From NCBI GenBank assembly GCA_017516965.1, contig JAFXAP010000003.1, positions 1 to 64,000 of the forward strand: 64,000 nucleotides of DNA, read 5' to 3'. This stretch comes from Clostridia bacterium (GTDB taxonomy: Bacteria > Bacillota > Clostridia > Oscillospirales > Acutalibacteraceae). The notes under the pieces were generated by a model. It ran no database searches. It was not told the origin of the DNA and worked only from the letters and a program-made list of their open reading frames with translations. The position numbers and the translations under genes were made by a program. Positions 30,329 through 41,357 of the stretch are shown piece by piece. Each line of letters opens with the position of its first letter. Positions within the stretch are counted from its first letter, which is position 1.

Positions 30329-30859
30329 ATGTGGGAGATAAGTGTTTACAATCAAATTCTGACATTCGCCTGGTCGTTGCTGTTGGGCGCAATATGGTGT
30401 TTTACGTATGACATAATTTGTTCTATGCGCAGGGTGTATGTTTGGGCGCGTTGGGTTGTGTTTATAAGCGATGTGCTGTTGTGGGTAATTTATGCTTTTG
30501 TAACGTTTATATTTTTAATTTCCAGAACAAATGGTGAAATCAGAAGTTATGTGCTACTGGGAGAAATATTGGGTTTTTTAGTTTTCCGTATTGTAGTATC
30601 AAGATTTGTAGTGATGTTTTTCGTTTTTATTTTTAAAAAAGTAAAAAAAATATGTAACTGGTTAAAAAGAGTTTTTTACGCTGCTTTTGAAAAGTTAGAA
30701 CAAATAGTATTAAAATCTTTGCAAAATACGTCAAACTTTTTAATAATGTCAGTAAAAACTGCAAAAAAACTCTTGCAATATATACATAAATTGTTATATA
30801 CTAAAAGAAATAATGTAAATGTGGAGAATAAATTGGATGAAACAAAAACCAAGACGTAA
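30329..30859 (+). CDS. yabQ: Spore cortex biosynthesis protein YabQ
   Basis: 176 aa. Four hydrophobic segments in the first ~110 residues, with the YabQ pattern W-LLGAIWCFTYDIICSMRR, then a basic helical tail. YabQ is a membrane protein required for cortex formation. It starts 3 nt after yabP with no clear ribosome-binding site, so it is probably translationally coupled. Overlaps the following gene by 23 nt. Confidence 0.88.
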   Translation: MWEISVYNQILTFAWSLLLGAIWCFTYDIICSMRRVYVWARWVVFISDVLLWVIYAFVTFIFLISRTNGEIRSYVLLGEILGFLVFRIVVSRFVVMFFVFIFKKVKKICNWLKRVFYAAFEKLEQIVLKSLQNTSNFLIMSVKTAKKLLQYIHKLLYTKRNNVNVENKLDETKTKT

Positions 30860-31127
30860 AAAAAGTATAATTTTGCGACTCGTTGTTTTGTGTGTGGCGG
30901 TCTATATGGTGGCAACCCTTGTGGGTTTAGGTAATCAGTTGGCTCAAGCGCAATCAGAGCTCAAAGAATTAGAAAATCAACGTGATTCACTAAAACTTTC
31001 AATAGAAGAATGTGAGGCTTTGCTCAGTAGTGATTCTCACGCGGCTATAATTGAAAAAGCGGCAAGAGAGCGTTTGGGTTTTGTTTATAGTGATGAAGAA
31101 ATATATATCGATATTTCCGGTAATTAG
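30837..31127 (+). CDS. divIC: FtsB/DivIC-family septum protein
   Basis: 96 aa: basic cytoplasmic start (KQKPRRKKS), one membrane helix at about 10-30, a coiled coil (QSELKELENQRDSLKLSIEE) and the conserved end AARERLGFVYSDEEIYI. DivIC/FtsB forms a complex with FtsL and DivIB at the septum. ATG 30837 has GGAG 10 nt upstream; ATG 30819 is an in-frame alternative. Overlaps the end of yabQ. Confidence 0.87.
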   Translation: MKQKPRRKKSIILRLVVLCVAVYMVATLVGLGNQLAQAQSELKELENQRDSLKLSIEECEALLSSDSHAAIIEKAARERLGFVYSDEEIYIDISGN

Positions 31128-31144
31128 GGGGACTTTTTAAATTT

Positions 31145-31600
31145 ATGGACTTTAAGGTCGGCGACATTGTAGAGGGAAAAATTACAACCATAACATCGTT
31201 TGGTGTTTTTGCGGATATAGGGGATGGCAAATCAGGTATGGTGCATATATCTGAAGTTGCGCGTAACTACGTAAATGATATAAAGGAACACGTAAAGGTT
31301 GATGACGTTGTCAAAATGAAGGTGCTAAGCATTGGAGAAGACGGCAAAATATCACTTAGCATAAAACGCGCCTTACCGCCTGAAAAAAAGGTCGACGATT
31401 TTGTACGTCGTGAAAGAAAAAGCGCGCCACCTAAGCAGGCAATTGATTCTACATATACCTGGACTCCTAAAAAGAGTGAACCTGCAAGTTTTGAGGAAAT
31501 GATGAATCGCTTTAAACAAACAAGCGATGAAAAGTTTTCAGACCTCAAACGTAAAAATCCCGATGCAAACCGTACAAAGCGCGGTTCGGGTGTTAGATAA
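31145..31600 (+). CDS. yabR: S1-domain RNA-binding protein (YabR-like)
   Basis: 151 aa: one N-terminal S1 domain (VGDIVEGKITTITSFGVFAD, KSGMVHISEVA, VKMKVLSIGEDGKISLSIK) and a basic, disordered tail. YabR follows divIC in many Firmicutes; its exact role is not settled. Last gene of the cluster. Confidence 0.9.
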   Translation: MDFKVGDIVEGKITTITSFGVFADIGDGKSGMVHISEVARNYVNDIKEHVKVDDVVKMKVLSIGEDGKISLSIKRALPPEKKVDDFVRRERKSAPPKQAIDSTYTWTPKKSEPASFEEMMNRFKQTSDEKFSDLKRKNPDANRTKRGSGVR

Positions 31601-31619
31601 ATAAATTAAGGCAGATATG

Positions 31620-31656
31620 GTGGCACGCTTCTTACGAAGAGTGCCACAGTTATTAT
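31620..31656 (+). terminator. Terminator after yabR
   Basis: Imperfect stem GTGGCAC-GCTTC (31620-31631) / GAAGA-GTGCCAC (31636-31647), loop TTAC, followed by AGTTATTATT. The tail is weak, so partial read-through into the next gene is likely. Confidence 0.6.
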
Positions 31657-31675
31657 TGTTTTTAGAAGTGATTTT

Positions 31676-32518
31676 ATGAGAGAAATAAACATAAATGAGA
31701 TTGTAAACACAATTGAGGTCTTGTGCATAAAGGCAAATAAGGAATTACCGGCTGACATTGAAAACTGTTTGCACAATTGCGCTAAGTGCGAGACAAGTGC
31801 TTTGGGCAAGAGTGTGCTTTGCGACTTGGAAGAAAATCTACAAGCGGCAAAACAGTTTGATATACCCATTTGTCAGGACACGGGTATGGCGGTTGTGTTT
31901 TTGCAAATCGGGCAGGATGTTCACATAGTAGGAGGTAATCTTACCGATGCTGTAAACGAGGGTGTGCGTCGCGGTTATATTAACGGTCTGCTTCGCAAAT
32001 CGGTAGTAAGCGACCCGCTTGAACGCGTAAACACAAATGATAATACGCCAGCAGTAATTCATACCAGTATTGTGCCTGGCGATAAGATTGAGATTACCGT
32101 GGCTCCAAAAGGGTTTGGCAGTGAAAATATGAGCGGAATAAAAATGCTTACACCTTCTCACGGCAGGCAGGGTGTTATTGATGCAGTGCTCAGTATTGTT
32201 AAAGCCGCTTCTAACAATCCCTGTCCTCCAATGGTTGTGGGTGTTGGCATTGGCGGTGATTTTGAACAGTGCGCATACCTTTCAAAAAAAGCCCTTTGTC
32301 GTAGTATTGAGCAAAGAAATGAAAATCCTTTTTATGCCCAGCTTGAAAAAGAAATACTTGACCAAATAAACAAATTAGACATAGGCCCTCAGGGCTTTGG
32401 CGGCATAACAACAGCGTTTGCAGTAAATATAGAAACCGCGCCTACTCATATAGCAGGACTGCCGGTTGCTGTAAACATTGGTTGCCACGTGACTCGTCAC
32501 GCAACTATGGAGATATAA
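31676..32518 (+). CDS. Class I fumarate hydratase/tartrate dehydratase alpha-subunit-type protein
   Basis: 280 aa, the length of a separate alpha subunit. Cluster-type cysteines appear in PICQDTGMAVVF, in GGDFEQCAY and in the C-terminal NIGCHVTRHATMEI, with the family core GSENMSGIKMLTPS between. These enzymes hydrate fumarate or dehydrate tartrate with a 4Fe-4S cluster and need a beta subunit of about 180-200 aa. That partner normally follows directly, but here an RNA methyltransferase gene does. Whether the beta subunit lies elsewhere cannot be seen. Confidence 0.85.
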   Translation: MREININEIVNTIEVLCIKANKELPADIENCLHNCAKCETSALGKSVLCDLEENLQAAKQFDIPICQDTGMAVVFLQIGQDVHIVGGNLTDAVNEGVRRGYINGLLRKSVVSDPLERVNTNDNTPAVIHTSIVPGDKIEITVAPKGFGSENMSGIKMLTPSHGRQGVIDAVLSIVKAASNNPCPPMVVGVGIGGDFEQCAYLSKKALCRSIEQRNENPFYAQLEKEILDQINKLDIGPQGFGGITTAFAVNIETAPTHIAGLPVAVNIGCHVTRHATMEI

Positions 32519-32522
32519 AGTT

Positions 32523-33650
32523 ATGGAAAATATTAAAATGATTGCCCCTTGTCTTTTTGGGGTAGAGAGTATCGCTGCTGACGAATTCAGACGAATGGGA
32601 TTTGAGTCGGTTACAGCGGAAAATGGCAGAGTCTTGCTTGAGGGCGATTTTAATATGCTTGCCCGCGCAAACATCAATTCGCGTTTTGCTGAACGCATAC
32701 TTATAAATATGGGTCAGTTTCACGCCACCACATTTACCGAACTTTTTGACGGTGTAAAGGCACTCCCTTGGGAGCAGTTTATTGGTCGTGATGATGCTTT
32801 TCCTGTAAGTAACGGTTCAAGCATTAATTCAGCGCTTTTTAGCATCCCTGATTGTCAGTCTATTATAAAAAAGGCAATTGTTGACAGGCTTTCTGATAAA
32901 TATGGCATTAAGTGGTTTAAAGAGACAGGCGCAGAATTTAAAATCCGCTTTACAATAATTAAAGATAACGTGACGGTTACAATAGATACCTCGGGTGAAG
33001 GACTTCACAAACGTGGTTATCGTCGCAACTCTAATGACGCGCCACTTAAAGAAACCTTGGGCGCAGCTATGTGTGACCTTGCGCGTATTTTCCCCGATAC
33101 ACATATCTATGACCCGTTTTGCGGCAGTGGTACACTGCTTATAGAATCGGCTCTGATGGCTACCAAAACAGCTCCCGGTCTTCGCCGTTTTTTTGCAGCG
33201 GAGCGCTTTGGCTCTATTCCAAAAACTGCCTGGCAACAAGAACGTATGCGCGCGCAGGATTTAATAATTAAAAATGTAGATTTTAAAGCACAGGGTTATG
33301 ATATTGACCCCGCTTGTGTAGAACTCACACTCGCTAATGCAAAAAAAGCAGGCGTTGAAAAATACGTTAAGGCGGCGGTAGCCGATATACGCGATTTTAA
33401 AACCCCGGACGAGCGTTTACTGGTAATTACCAACCCACCTTATGGTGAACGTTTGCTTGATGTACGCGAGGCTGAAAAACTTTACAAAATAATGGGCGAA
33501 CAATTTGACAAAACACCCGGTAAAAAGTATTTTGTAATAAGCCCTCACGACGAGTTTGAAAAATATTTTGGTGGGGTGGCTGACAAACGTCGCAAGTTAT
33601 ATAACGGTATGATAAAATGTCAGTTATTTATGTATTTTAAAAACAAATAA
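32523..33650 (+). CDS. THUMP-domain class I SAM-dependent RNA methyltransferase (RlmL/YpsC-like)
   Basis: 375 aa. N-terminal THUMP region at about 1-150 (APCLFGVESIAADEFRRMGF), then an UPF0020 methyltransferase domain with DPFCGSGTLLIESALMA for SAM binding and the catalytic NPPYGERL typical of N2-guanine methyltransferases. It probably modifies a guanine in 23S rRNA. It starts 4 nt after the fumarase-type gene. Confidence 0.9.
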   Translation: MENIKMIAPCLFGVESIAADEFRRMGFESVTAENGRVLLEGDFNMLARANINSRFAERILINMGQFHATTFTELFDGVKALPWEQFIGRDDAFPVSNGSSINSALFSIPDCQSIIKKAIVDRLSDKYGIKWFKETGAEFKIRFTIIKDNVTVTIDTSGEGLHKRGYRRNSNDAPLKETLGAAMCDLARIFPDTHIYDPFCGSGTLLIESALMATKTAPGLRRFFAAERFGSIPKTAWQQERMRAQDLIIKNVDFKAQGYDIDPACVELTLANAKKAGVEKYVKAAVADIRDFKTPDERLLVITNPPYGERLLDVREAEKLYKIMGEQFDKTPGKKYFVISPHDEFEKYFGGVADKRRKLYNGMIKCQLFMYFKNK

Positions 33651-33663
33651 AGGAATATAATAT

Positions 33664-34584
33664 ATGAGATATGTTTTCTATGTAAATCCGACCGCGGGTA
33701 AAGGCAAAGAACAACGAGGTATAATTGATTCTATAAAAAAACACTTTTCCGAAAAATCGGAAAACTTCAAAATACATATAACAAAAGCGCAAGACGATGC
33801 AAAACGGTCGGCTAAACGCGAAGCAGAAACAGGGGACAAAATCCGTATGTTTGCCTGTGGAGGCGAAGGAACAGTTTTTGAGGTGCTAAACGGCATTGTG
33901 GGTCACAGCAATGTAGAACTTGGAGTTATACCTTGCGGTTCGGCAAACGACTTTTTAAAGTTTTTTGAAAGTCGCGATAACTTTTTAGATATCGATGAGC
34001 AACTTGATGGCGAGACTGTAGAAATGGATTTGATTAAGGCGGGGGACAATTACTGCCTTAACGGTTGTTCGGTGGGTATGGATGCAATTGTAGCTCGCGA
34101 TATGTCTTTATTTAAAAAATGGCCACTTGTATCGGGCTCACTTGCTTATAACCTTGCTATTGTCAAAACCTTTTTGGGCAAGCTTGGAATTACTGCCGAT
34201 ATATCGGTAAACGGTGAAGCGCCCAAGCGTAAAACCTGTCTTTTTGCCGTTGTTGCCAATGCGCCATATTATGGTGGTGGCTTTAAAGGCGCTCCTGAGG
34301 CAATTCCGTATGACAACAAACTTGATTTCACTTTGGTAGATAACATTTCAAAACTAAAAATACTTAAGTTTTTAGGCATTTATAAAAGAGGCGAACATAA
34401 AAAACTTGATTGCTGTACGCTCAAAAATTGCGAAAGTATGGAATTTTGGTCCGACAAGCCAATACCGGTAAATCTTGATGGTGAAATAATTGAAACCAAA
34501 TCTATGAAATTTGAACTTGTAAAAAAAGCCGTGAAATTCGTAATTCCTAGGGGGATTGCAAATAAACTGTTAATAAAACTTTAA
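33664..34584 (+). CDS. Diacylglycerol/lipid kinase (DagK/YegS family)
   Basis: 306 aa. NPTAGKGKE at the N-terminus, GGEGTVFEVLNGIVG as the nucleotide-binding motif (with E in the usual GGDGT position), PCGSANDFLKFF, and a C-terminal beta-sandwich ending near KPIPVNLDGEI. It phosphorylates diacylglycerol or a related lipid for phospholipid recycling. AAAGGAAT precedes the ATG. Last gene before groES. Confidence 0.9.
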   Translation: MRYVFYVNPTAGKGKEQRGIIDSIKKHFSEKSENFKIHITKAQDDAKRSAKREAETGDKIRMFACGGEGTVFEVLNGIVGHSNVELGVIPCGSANDFLKFFESRDNFLDIDEQLDGETVEMDLIKAGDNYCLNGCSVGMDAIVARDMSLFKKWPLVSGSLAYNLAIVKTFLGKLGITADISVNGEAPKRKTCLFAVVANAPYYGGGFKGAPEAIPYDNKLDFTLVDNISKLKILKFLGIYKRGEHKKLDCCTLKNCESMEFWSDKPIPVNLDGEIIETKSMKFELVKKAVKFVIPRGIANKLLIKL

Positions 34585-34600
34585 ATGTTTTTGACTTTAC

Positions 34601-34628
34601 TTGACTTTTGTTTTTTATTGGTTATAAT
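34601..34628 (+). promoter_or_regulatory. Sigma-A promoter of groES-groEL
   Basis: TTGACT (34601-34606), 16-bp spacer, TATAAT (34623-34628). The 47-nt leader contains no CIRCE inverted repeat (TTAGCACTC-N9-GAGTGCTAA), so HrcA control is not evident. Confidence 0.75.
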
Positions 34629-34675
34629 AGGTAATTGTAAAACAACTGCAACGCAGTAAAAAGGAGATTTTTATT

Positions 34676-34960
34676 ATGACAATTAAACCTTTGGCTGATA
34701 ATGTTGTAATAAGAGCAACAGCAGCAGAAGAAACAACCAAAAGCGGCATTGTTCTTACATCCGCTTCTAAAGAAAAACCTCAGATTGCCGAGGTAGTGGC
34801 AGTAGGCCCAGGTGGAATGGTAGACGGTAAAGAGATAGCAATGACCGTAAAACCGGGTGACAAAGTTATCGCCGCTAAATATGCCGGCACAGATATTAAG
34901 GTAGATAATGAAGAATATACCGTTCTTCATCTTTCTGATATTCTTGCAATAGTAGAGTGA
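34676..34960 (+). CDS. groES: Co-chaperonin GroES
   Basis: 94 aa, full length. IKPLADNVVIRATAAEE at the start, a mobile loop in the KSGIVLTSASKEKPQ region, and GDKVIAAKYAGTDIKVDNEEY near the end. It caps the GroEL ring. AAAAAGGAG precedes the ATG. Cotranscribed with groEL, which follows after 61 nt. Confidence 0.96.
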   Translation: MTIKPLADNVVIRATAAEETTKSGIVLTSASKEKPQIAEVVAVGPGGMVDGKEIAMTVKPGDKVIAAKYAGTDIKVDNEEYTVLHLSDILAIVE

Positions 34961-34970
34961 TGGGAACTAA

Positions 34971-36662
<1,692 letters not shown>

Positions 36663-36672
36663 TTAACATTTT

Positions 36673-36706
36673 AAAGCACCCGAATTTTCGGGTGCTTTAT
36701 TTTTTG
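36673..36706 (+). terminator. Terminator of groES-groEL
   Basis: Stem AAAGCACCCG (36673-36682) / CGGGTGCTTT (36689-36698) with a 6-nt AATTTT loop, then ATTTTTTG. Confidence 0.9.
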
Positions 36707-36762
36707 CTTGAATTTAATATAAATATATGTTAAATTGTTTAGCGGCAAAGGTTGGTGAGATT

Positions 36763-37536
36763 ATGACACTTACAAAAGCAGAAGAATACAAGCTTTTACA
36801 TTTATTGCTTGATATGGGTGAGATGATGATGTGCTCGGGTGGTGAGGTTCGCCGAGTGGAAAACACGCTGTCGCTTATGGGCAAGGCATACGGTGCTACG
36901 GAAACTAATGTTATGGTAATTACCGCAAGTATTATAGTTACTATGAAATTTGGTGACGGAAACCTCATAACCGAAAGCCGTCGCGTAGAAAGTCCTGGCA
37001 GTAACAAGTTATGGCGACTTGAGGGGCTTAACGCGCTTAGCCGTAAGTGTTGTGAAGAACCACTGCCTGTAGAGCAACTTGAAACTGAAATTAAAAACTG
37101 CAAACAGCCTACAAATTTGTGGAAGTTTTATTTAGGCTCTGCCTTGGCAGCAGGCGCATTTGCAGTGTTTTTTGGTGGAAATATTGTCGATGGTATTGTT
37201 GCGGCAATGTTTGCATTGCTGGTATGTTTCTTTCAAAGAAAATTTTCAAAATTTTTCCCTAATAATATAATATTTAATATTGTATGTTCTTTCGTTGTGG
37301 GCATATCGATTTGCCTTTTGACAAAATTTATACCAATAGTAAATGCCGATATGGTTATAATAGGTGTTATAATGTTGCTCATACCCGGTATTGCTTTTAC
37401 CAATTCTATGCGTGATATTTTGGTAGGGGACACTATATCAGGATTTATGCGACTTATAGAAAGTCTGCTTTGGGCGGCGGGTCTTGCTGTTGGCTTTATG
37501 TTAGCAATCCTTATTGTAGGGGGTATTGCAATATGA
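36763..37536 (+). CDS. ThrE/YjjP-type threonine/serine exporter subunit
   Basis: 257 aa. An N-terminal soluble domain with MMMCSGGEVRRVENTLSLMG and ESRRVESPGSNKLWRLEGLN (ThrE motif region), then five membrane helices. Split ThrE systems pair this with a small YjjB-type subunit, here directly downstream with an ATGA overlap. ATG 36763 follows GGTGAG; the in-frame ATG at 36727 lacks a ribosome-binding site. Amino-acid export is the family role; the substrate is not proven. Confidence 0.85.
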   Translation: MTLTKAEEYKLLHLLLDMGEMMMCSGGEVRRVENTLSLMGKAYGATETNVMVITASIIVTMKFGDGNLITESRRVESPGSNKLWRLEGLNALSRKCCEEPLPVEQLETEIKNCKQPTNLWKFYLGSALAAGAFAVFFGGNIVDGIVAAMFALLVCFFQRKFSKFFPNNIIFNIVCSFVVGISICLLTKFIPIVNADMVIIGVIMLLIPGIAFTNSMRDILVGDTISGFMRLIESLLWAAGLAVGFMLAILIVGGIAI

Positions 37537-37982
37537 CCGAAATTATTACTCAGCTTATAACCGGTATGTTAGGCTCACTTGGGTTTGCACTGTTGTTTGG
37601 TCTTAAAAAACAATATCTTATAGCGGCAGCATTTGGCGGACTGCTTAACTGGGGACTTTACCTGCTTGGTATGCACTGGTGGAACACAATATTTTTTGCA
37701 GGGCTTTTAGCGTCGGCATCTTCTGCGCTTTACAGCGAAATTATGGCGCGGTTAAAAAAAGCGCCTGCCACACTTTTCTTTATAACATCGGTTATACCGC
37801 TTATTCCGGGAAGAGCGTTATACTATACCTGTAGCAATGCAGTAATACGCAACTGGGCAGAGGCTAAGTCTTATGCCAACATTACACTTCAATACGCTTT
37901 GTCTATAGCGGCAGGCGCCTGTATTATATGGGCAATAACCCTTACTGTTGAAAACATAAAAAAGAATAAAAAAATACAATAA
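37533..37982 (+). CDS. ThrE/YjjB-type threonine/serine exporter subunit
   Basis: 149 aa, about four membrane helices, with the motif TSVIPLIPGRALYYTCSNAVI typical of the ThrE C-terminal half. It starts inside the stop of its partner (ATGA), with GTAGGGGG upstream, so the subunits are made together. The longer frame from 37470 lies inside the partner gene and is not used. Confidence 0.83.
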   Translation: MTEIITQLITGMLGSLGFALLFGLKKQYLIAAAFGGLLNWGLYLLGMHWWNTIFFAGLLASASSALYSEIMARLKKAPATLFFITSVIPLIPGRALYYTCSNAVIRNWAEAKSYANITLQYALSIAAGACIIWAITLTVENIKKNKKIQ

Positions 37983-37987
37983 AAACA

Positions 37988-38032
37988 CACCCTTATTTGT
38001 TAGAAAAAAACTGTTGACAAATAAGGGTGTTA
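37988..38032 (+). terminator. Long inverted repeat between the exporter genes and rpsL, overlapping the rpsL promoter
   Basis: A 14-bp perfect stem ACACCCTTATTTGT (37988-38001) / ACAAATAAGGGTGT (38018-38031) with a 16-nt loop that contains most of the -35 hexamer TTGACA. As RNA it could end the exporter transcript; as DNA it surrounds the rpsL promoter. Confidence 0.5.
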
Positions 38033-38043
38033 GTGTTATTATA
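38015..38043 (+). promoter_or_regulatory. Promoter of the str operon (rpsL)
   Basis: Consensus TTGACA (38015-38020), 17-bp spacer, TATTAT (38038-38043). Leader of about 60 nt to the rpsL start. Confidence 0.75.
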
Positions 38044-38109
38044 TGATAGCGTGCGAAACTGTGCGTAGTTTCGTGCTGTCTATTTTTTAAAGAAAGGAGA
38101 TAGTGAAAA

Positions 38110-38532
38110 GTGCCTACCTTTAACCAATTAGTTCGTAGCGGTCGTGAAACCGTTGAAAAGAAGGCTAAGGCTCCTGCACTCTTAAAGGGTTATAACTCTA
38201 TGAAGCGCAACCTTACCGACAACGATTCACCCCAGAAGCGCGGCGTATGCACAGCTGTTAAGACTTCTACACCTAAAAAGCCTAACTCTGCTCTTCGTAA
38301 AATTGCCAGAGTACGTCTTTCAAACGGCATCGAAGTTTCGGCTTACATTCCCGGTGTCGGTCACAACTTGCAGGAACACTCTGTTGTTCTTATTCGTGGC
38401 GGACGTGTTAAGGACCTTCCTGGTGTGCGTTACCACATCATCAGAGGTACACTTGATACACAGGGTGTAGCTAACAGAATGCAGAGTCGTTCTAAGTATG
38501 GCGCAAAGCGTCCTAAAGCAGGTGCAAAATAA
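38110..38532 (+). CDS. rpsL: 30S ribosomal protein S12
   Basis: 140 aa starting at GTG 38110 ([13 protein letters not shown]), after GAAAGGAGAT. Conserved [20 protein letters not shown] and the loop [13 protein letters not shown]; the lysine in TPKKPNS has the streptomycin-sensitive form. Part of the decoding centre. First gene of the str operon. Confidence 0.97.
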   Translation: MPTFNQLVRSGRETVEKKAKAPALLKGYNSMKRNLTDNDSPQKRGVCTAVKTSTPKKPNSALRKIARVRLSNGIEVSAYIPGVGHNLQEHSVVLIRGGRVKDLPGVRYHIIRGTLDTQGVANRMQSRSKYGAKRPKAGAK

Positions 38533-38667
38533 TTTTTTTAGAGAATAGACAATCTCTGCTGATAAACCGGCAGGCTTTATATAATAATAAAAAGCCCTGT
38601 TTGGTGTTAACGGGAATTTGTCAACTCGAGTACCTATGATATCATTCCTATGAAGGAGGGAAGTACA

Positions 38668-39138
38668 ATGCCAAGAAGAGGCTTTATTGCAAAACGTGAT
38701 GTATTGCCAGATCCTATCTACAATTCTAAAAAGGTTACTCGCCTTATCAACAACATTATGCTTGATGGTAAGAAGGGTGTAGCTCAGAAGATAGTTTACG
38801 GTGCTTTTGACATCATCAGTGAAAAAACAGGTAAGGACCCGCTTGAAGTATTTGATGCTGCTATGGAAAACATTATGCCACAGCTCGAATGTAAAGCAGT
38901 ACGTAAGGGCGGTGCAACATATCAAGTACCGTTTGAGGTTCGTCCTGAAAGAAAGCAGACTTTAGCGCTTAGATGGCTCACAATGTTCAGCCGTCAGCGT
39001 TCAGAGCGCACAATGAAAGAGCGTCTTGCATCAGAAATTATCGATGCTACTAACGGCTTAGGTAATGCTGTTAAAAGACGTGAAGAAATGCACAGAACAG
39101 CAGAAGCAAACAAGGCTTTTGCTCATTACAGATGGTAA
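38668..39138 (+). CDS. rpsG: 30S ribosomal protein S7
   Basis: 156 aa, full length, [20 protein letters not shown] to the end AFAHYRW. Start set at ATG 38668, 8 nt after AAGGAGGG; an in-frame ATG at 38650 lies upstream of that site. S7 nucleates the 30S head. The 135-nt gap after rpsL contains a bulged hairpin (38571-38599), which is where S7 autoregulatory sites occur in other bacteria; that role is not proven here. Confidence 0.97.
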   Translation: MPRRGFIAKRDVLPDPIYNSKKVTRLINNIMLDGKKGVAQKIVYGAFDIISEKTGKDPLEVFDAAMENIMPQLECKAVRKGGATYQVPFEVRPERKQTLALRWLTMFSRQRSERTMKERLASEIIDATNGLGNAVKRREEMHRTAEANKAFAHYRW

Positions 39139-39179
39139 TTTGTTAAAAACCGCGTAATACACGCGGATGGAGGTTAAAA

Positions 39180-41258
39180 ATGCCAAGAAAAGTATCTCTT
39201 GAAATGACAAGAAATATTGGTATCATGGCTCATATCGACGCTGGTAAAACAACCACCACCGAGCGTATCCTTTTCTACACCGGTGTAAACCGTAAGATGG
39301 GTGAAACTCATGATGGCGGCGCAACCATGGACTGGATGGCACAGGAGCAGGAGCGTGGTATTACCATCACTTCTGCTGCTACCACATGTTTCTGGAATGA
39401 CCATCGTATCAATATCATCGACACTCCTGGACACGTTGACTTTACAGTTGAAGTTCAGCGTTCACTTCGCGTACTTGACGGTTCTGTAACCGTACTTTGC
39501 GCTAAGGGCGGTGTTGAACCTCAGTCTGAAACCGTTTGGCATCAGGCTGACGAATACAAGGTACCCCGTATGATCTATGTAAACAAGATGGACATTATGG
39601 GTGCTGACTTCTATCACGTACTTGATATGGTTAAAGAGCGTTTCAACTGCAATGCAGTTCCGATTCAGCTTCCTATCGGTAGTGAAGATACCTTTAAGGG
39701 TATCATCGACCTTGTTCGTAACGAGGCCGAAGTTTATTATGACGATCTCGGTAAGGATGTTCGCCGTGAGCCCATCCCCGAAGATATGAAAGAACTTGCT
39801 GAAAAGTATCGTACAGCTCTTATCGAGTCTATTGTTGAAATGGACGAAGAGTTGATGGAAAAATACTTTGAAGGTGAAGAGCCAACAGTAGAACAGATGA
39901 AGGCTATTATCCGTAAAGCTACCATTGATAATGAAATGGTGCCTATTTGCTGCGGTACTTCTTATCGCAACAAGGGTGTACAGCCACTTCTTGATGCTAT
40001 TGTTGATTATATGCCTGCTCCTACCGACGTAGAAGCTATTAAGGGTGTTAATCCTGATACTGACGAAGAAGAACAAAGAGTTTCTTCTGATTCAGAGCCT
40101 TTTGCAGCATTGGCTTTCAAAATTGCTACCGACCCATTTGTTGGTAAGATTTGCTATTTCCGCGTTTACTCCGGTACTGTTGATGCAGGCGCTGGCGTTT
40201 ACAACTCGGTTAAGCAGAACCGTGAAAGAATGGGACGTATTTTGCAGATGCACGCTAACCACCGTGAAGACCTTGAAACCTGCTATGCAGGTGACATTGC
40301 AGCGGCTGTTGGTCTTAAGAACACCACAACTGGTGACACCCTTTGTGATGAAAAGCATCCTGTAATTCTTGAATCAATGAACTTCCCGGAACCTGTTATC
40401 CGTGTTGCTATCGAACCTAAGACCAAGGCTGGTCAGGAAAAGATGGGTATCGCTCTTGCAAAACTTGCAGAAGAAGATCCTACCTTTAAGTGCTACACTG
40501 ATGAGGAAACCGGTCAGACAATTATCGCTGGTATGGGTGAGTTGCACCTCGAAATCATCGTTGACCGTCTTCTCCGTGAATTTAAGGTAGAAGCAAACGT
40601 TGGTGCTCCTCAGGTTGCTTACAAAGAAAGTATTCGTAAGAAGATTGACCACGAAACCAAGTACAAGCGTCAGTCTGGTGGTTCAGGTCAGTACGGTCAC
40701 GTTAAGATCATTCTTGAGCCTAATGAGACAGGTAAGGGCTATGAATTCATTAACTCTGTTACCGGCGGTACAGTTCCTAAGGAATATATTCCTGCTGTTG
40801 ACCAAGGTATTCAGGGCGCACTTCATGCAGGTGTGCTTGCAGGTTATCCTGTAGTTGACGTTAAGGTAACACTTTACGATGGTTCATACCACGAAGTTGA
40901 CTCTTCTGAAATGGCGTTTAAGATTGCAGGTTCTATGGCATTCAAAGAAGCTTGCCGTATAGCTGATCCTGTTCTTTTAGAGCCTATTATGAAGGTTACT
41001 GTTATTGTTCCTGAAGAGTATATGGGCGACGTTATCGGCGACCTTAACTCACGCCGTGGCGAAATTCAGGGCTTCGAAGACCGTAGCGGTCTTAAGCAAA
41101 TCAATGCTCGCGTACCTCTTGGTGATATGTTCGGTTACGCTACCGACCTCCGTTCTAAGACACAGGGCCGCGGTCAGTATGTAATGGAACCAGACGGTTA
41201 CAAAGAAGTTCCTAAGAGCATTGCTGAAAAGATTATCTCTAACAGAGCTAAAAACTAA
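39180..41258 (+). CDS. fusA: Elongation factor G
   Basis: 692 aa. GTPase motifs [23 protein letters not shown] and [10 protein letters not shown], then domains II-V ending [20 protein letters not shown]. It drives translocation on the ribosome. GGAGGT precedes the ATG. Codon use is strongly biased, as expected for high expression. Confidence 0.98.
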   Translation: MPRKVSLEMTRNIGIMAHIDAGKTTTTERILFYTGVNRKMGETHDGGATMDWMAQEQERGITITSAATTCFWNDHRINIIDTPGHVDFTVEVQRSLRVLDGSVTVLCAKGGVEPQSETVWHQADEYKVPRMIYVNKMDIMGADFYHVLDMVKERFNCNAVPIQLPIGSEDTFKGIIDLVRNEAEVYYDDLGKDVRREPIPEDMKELAEKYRTALIESIVEMDEELMEKYFEGEEPTVEQMKAIIRKATIDNEMVPICCGTSYRNKGVQPLLDAIVDYMPAPTDVEAIKGVNPDTDEEEQRVSSDSEPFAALAFKIATDPFVGKICYFRVYSGTVDAGAGVYNSVKQNRERMGRILQMHANHREDLETCYAGDIAAAVGLKNTTTGDTLCDEKHPVILESMNFPEPVIRVAIEPKTKAGQEKMGIALAKLAEEDPTFKCYTDEETGQTIIAGMGELHLEIIVDRLLREFKVEANVGAPQVAYKESIRKKIDHETKYKRQSGGSGQYGHVKIILEPNETGKGYEFINSVTGGTVPKEYIPAVDQGIQGALHAGVLAGYPVVDVKVTLYDGSYHEVDSSEMAFKIAGSMAFKEACRIADPVLLEPIMKVTVIVPEEYMGDVIGDLNSRRGEIQGFEDRSGLKQINARVPLGDMFGYATDLRSKTQGRGQYVMEPDGYKEVPKSIAEKIISNRAKN

Positions 41259-41284
41259 TCTTTTTTAAACTTTTCAAATAATGC

Positions 41285-41313
41285 TTGAAATTTGGGGCAT
41301 TATTTGGTAAACT
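41285..41313 (+). promoter_or_regulatory. Possible internal promoter for tuf
   Basis: TTGAAA (41285-41290), 17-bp spacer, TAAACT (41308-41313) in the 99-nt fusA-tuf gap. It overlaps a 10-bp inverted repeat CAAATAATGC (41275-41284) / GCATTATTTG (41297-41306), echoing the layout at rpsL. The -10 is weak. Confidence 0.35.
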
Positions 41314-41357
41314 ATATTTATCTAAAAATTAACTTACTTTTTTAGGAGGAAATTCAA

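Noticed and set aside
38320-38925. 201-codon reverse-strand ORF over rpsL-rpsG
   Set aside because: Shadow of two highly conserved ribosomal protein genes; composition and lack of a start signal argue against it.
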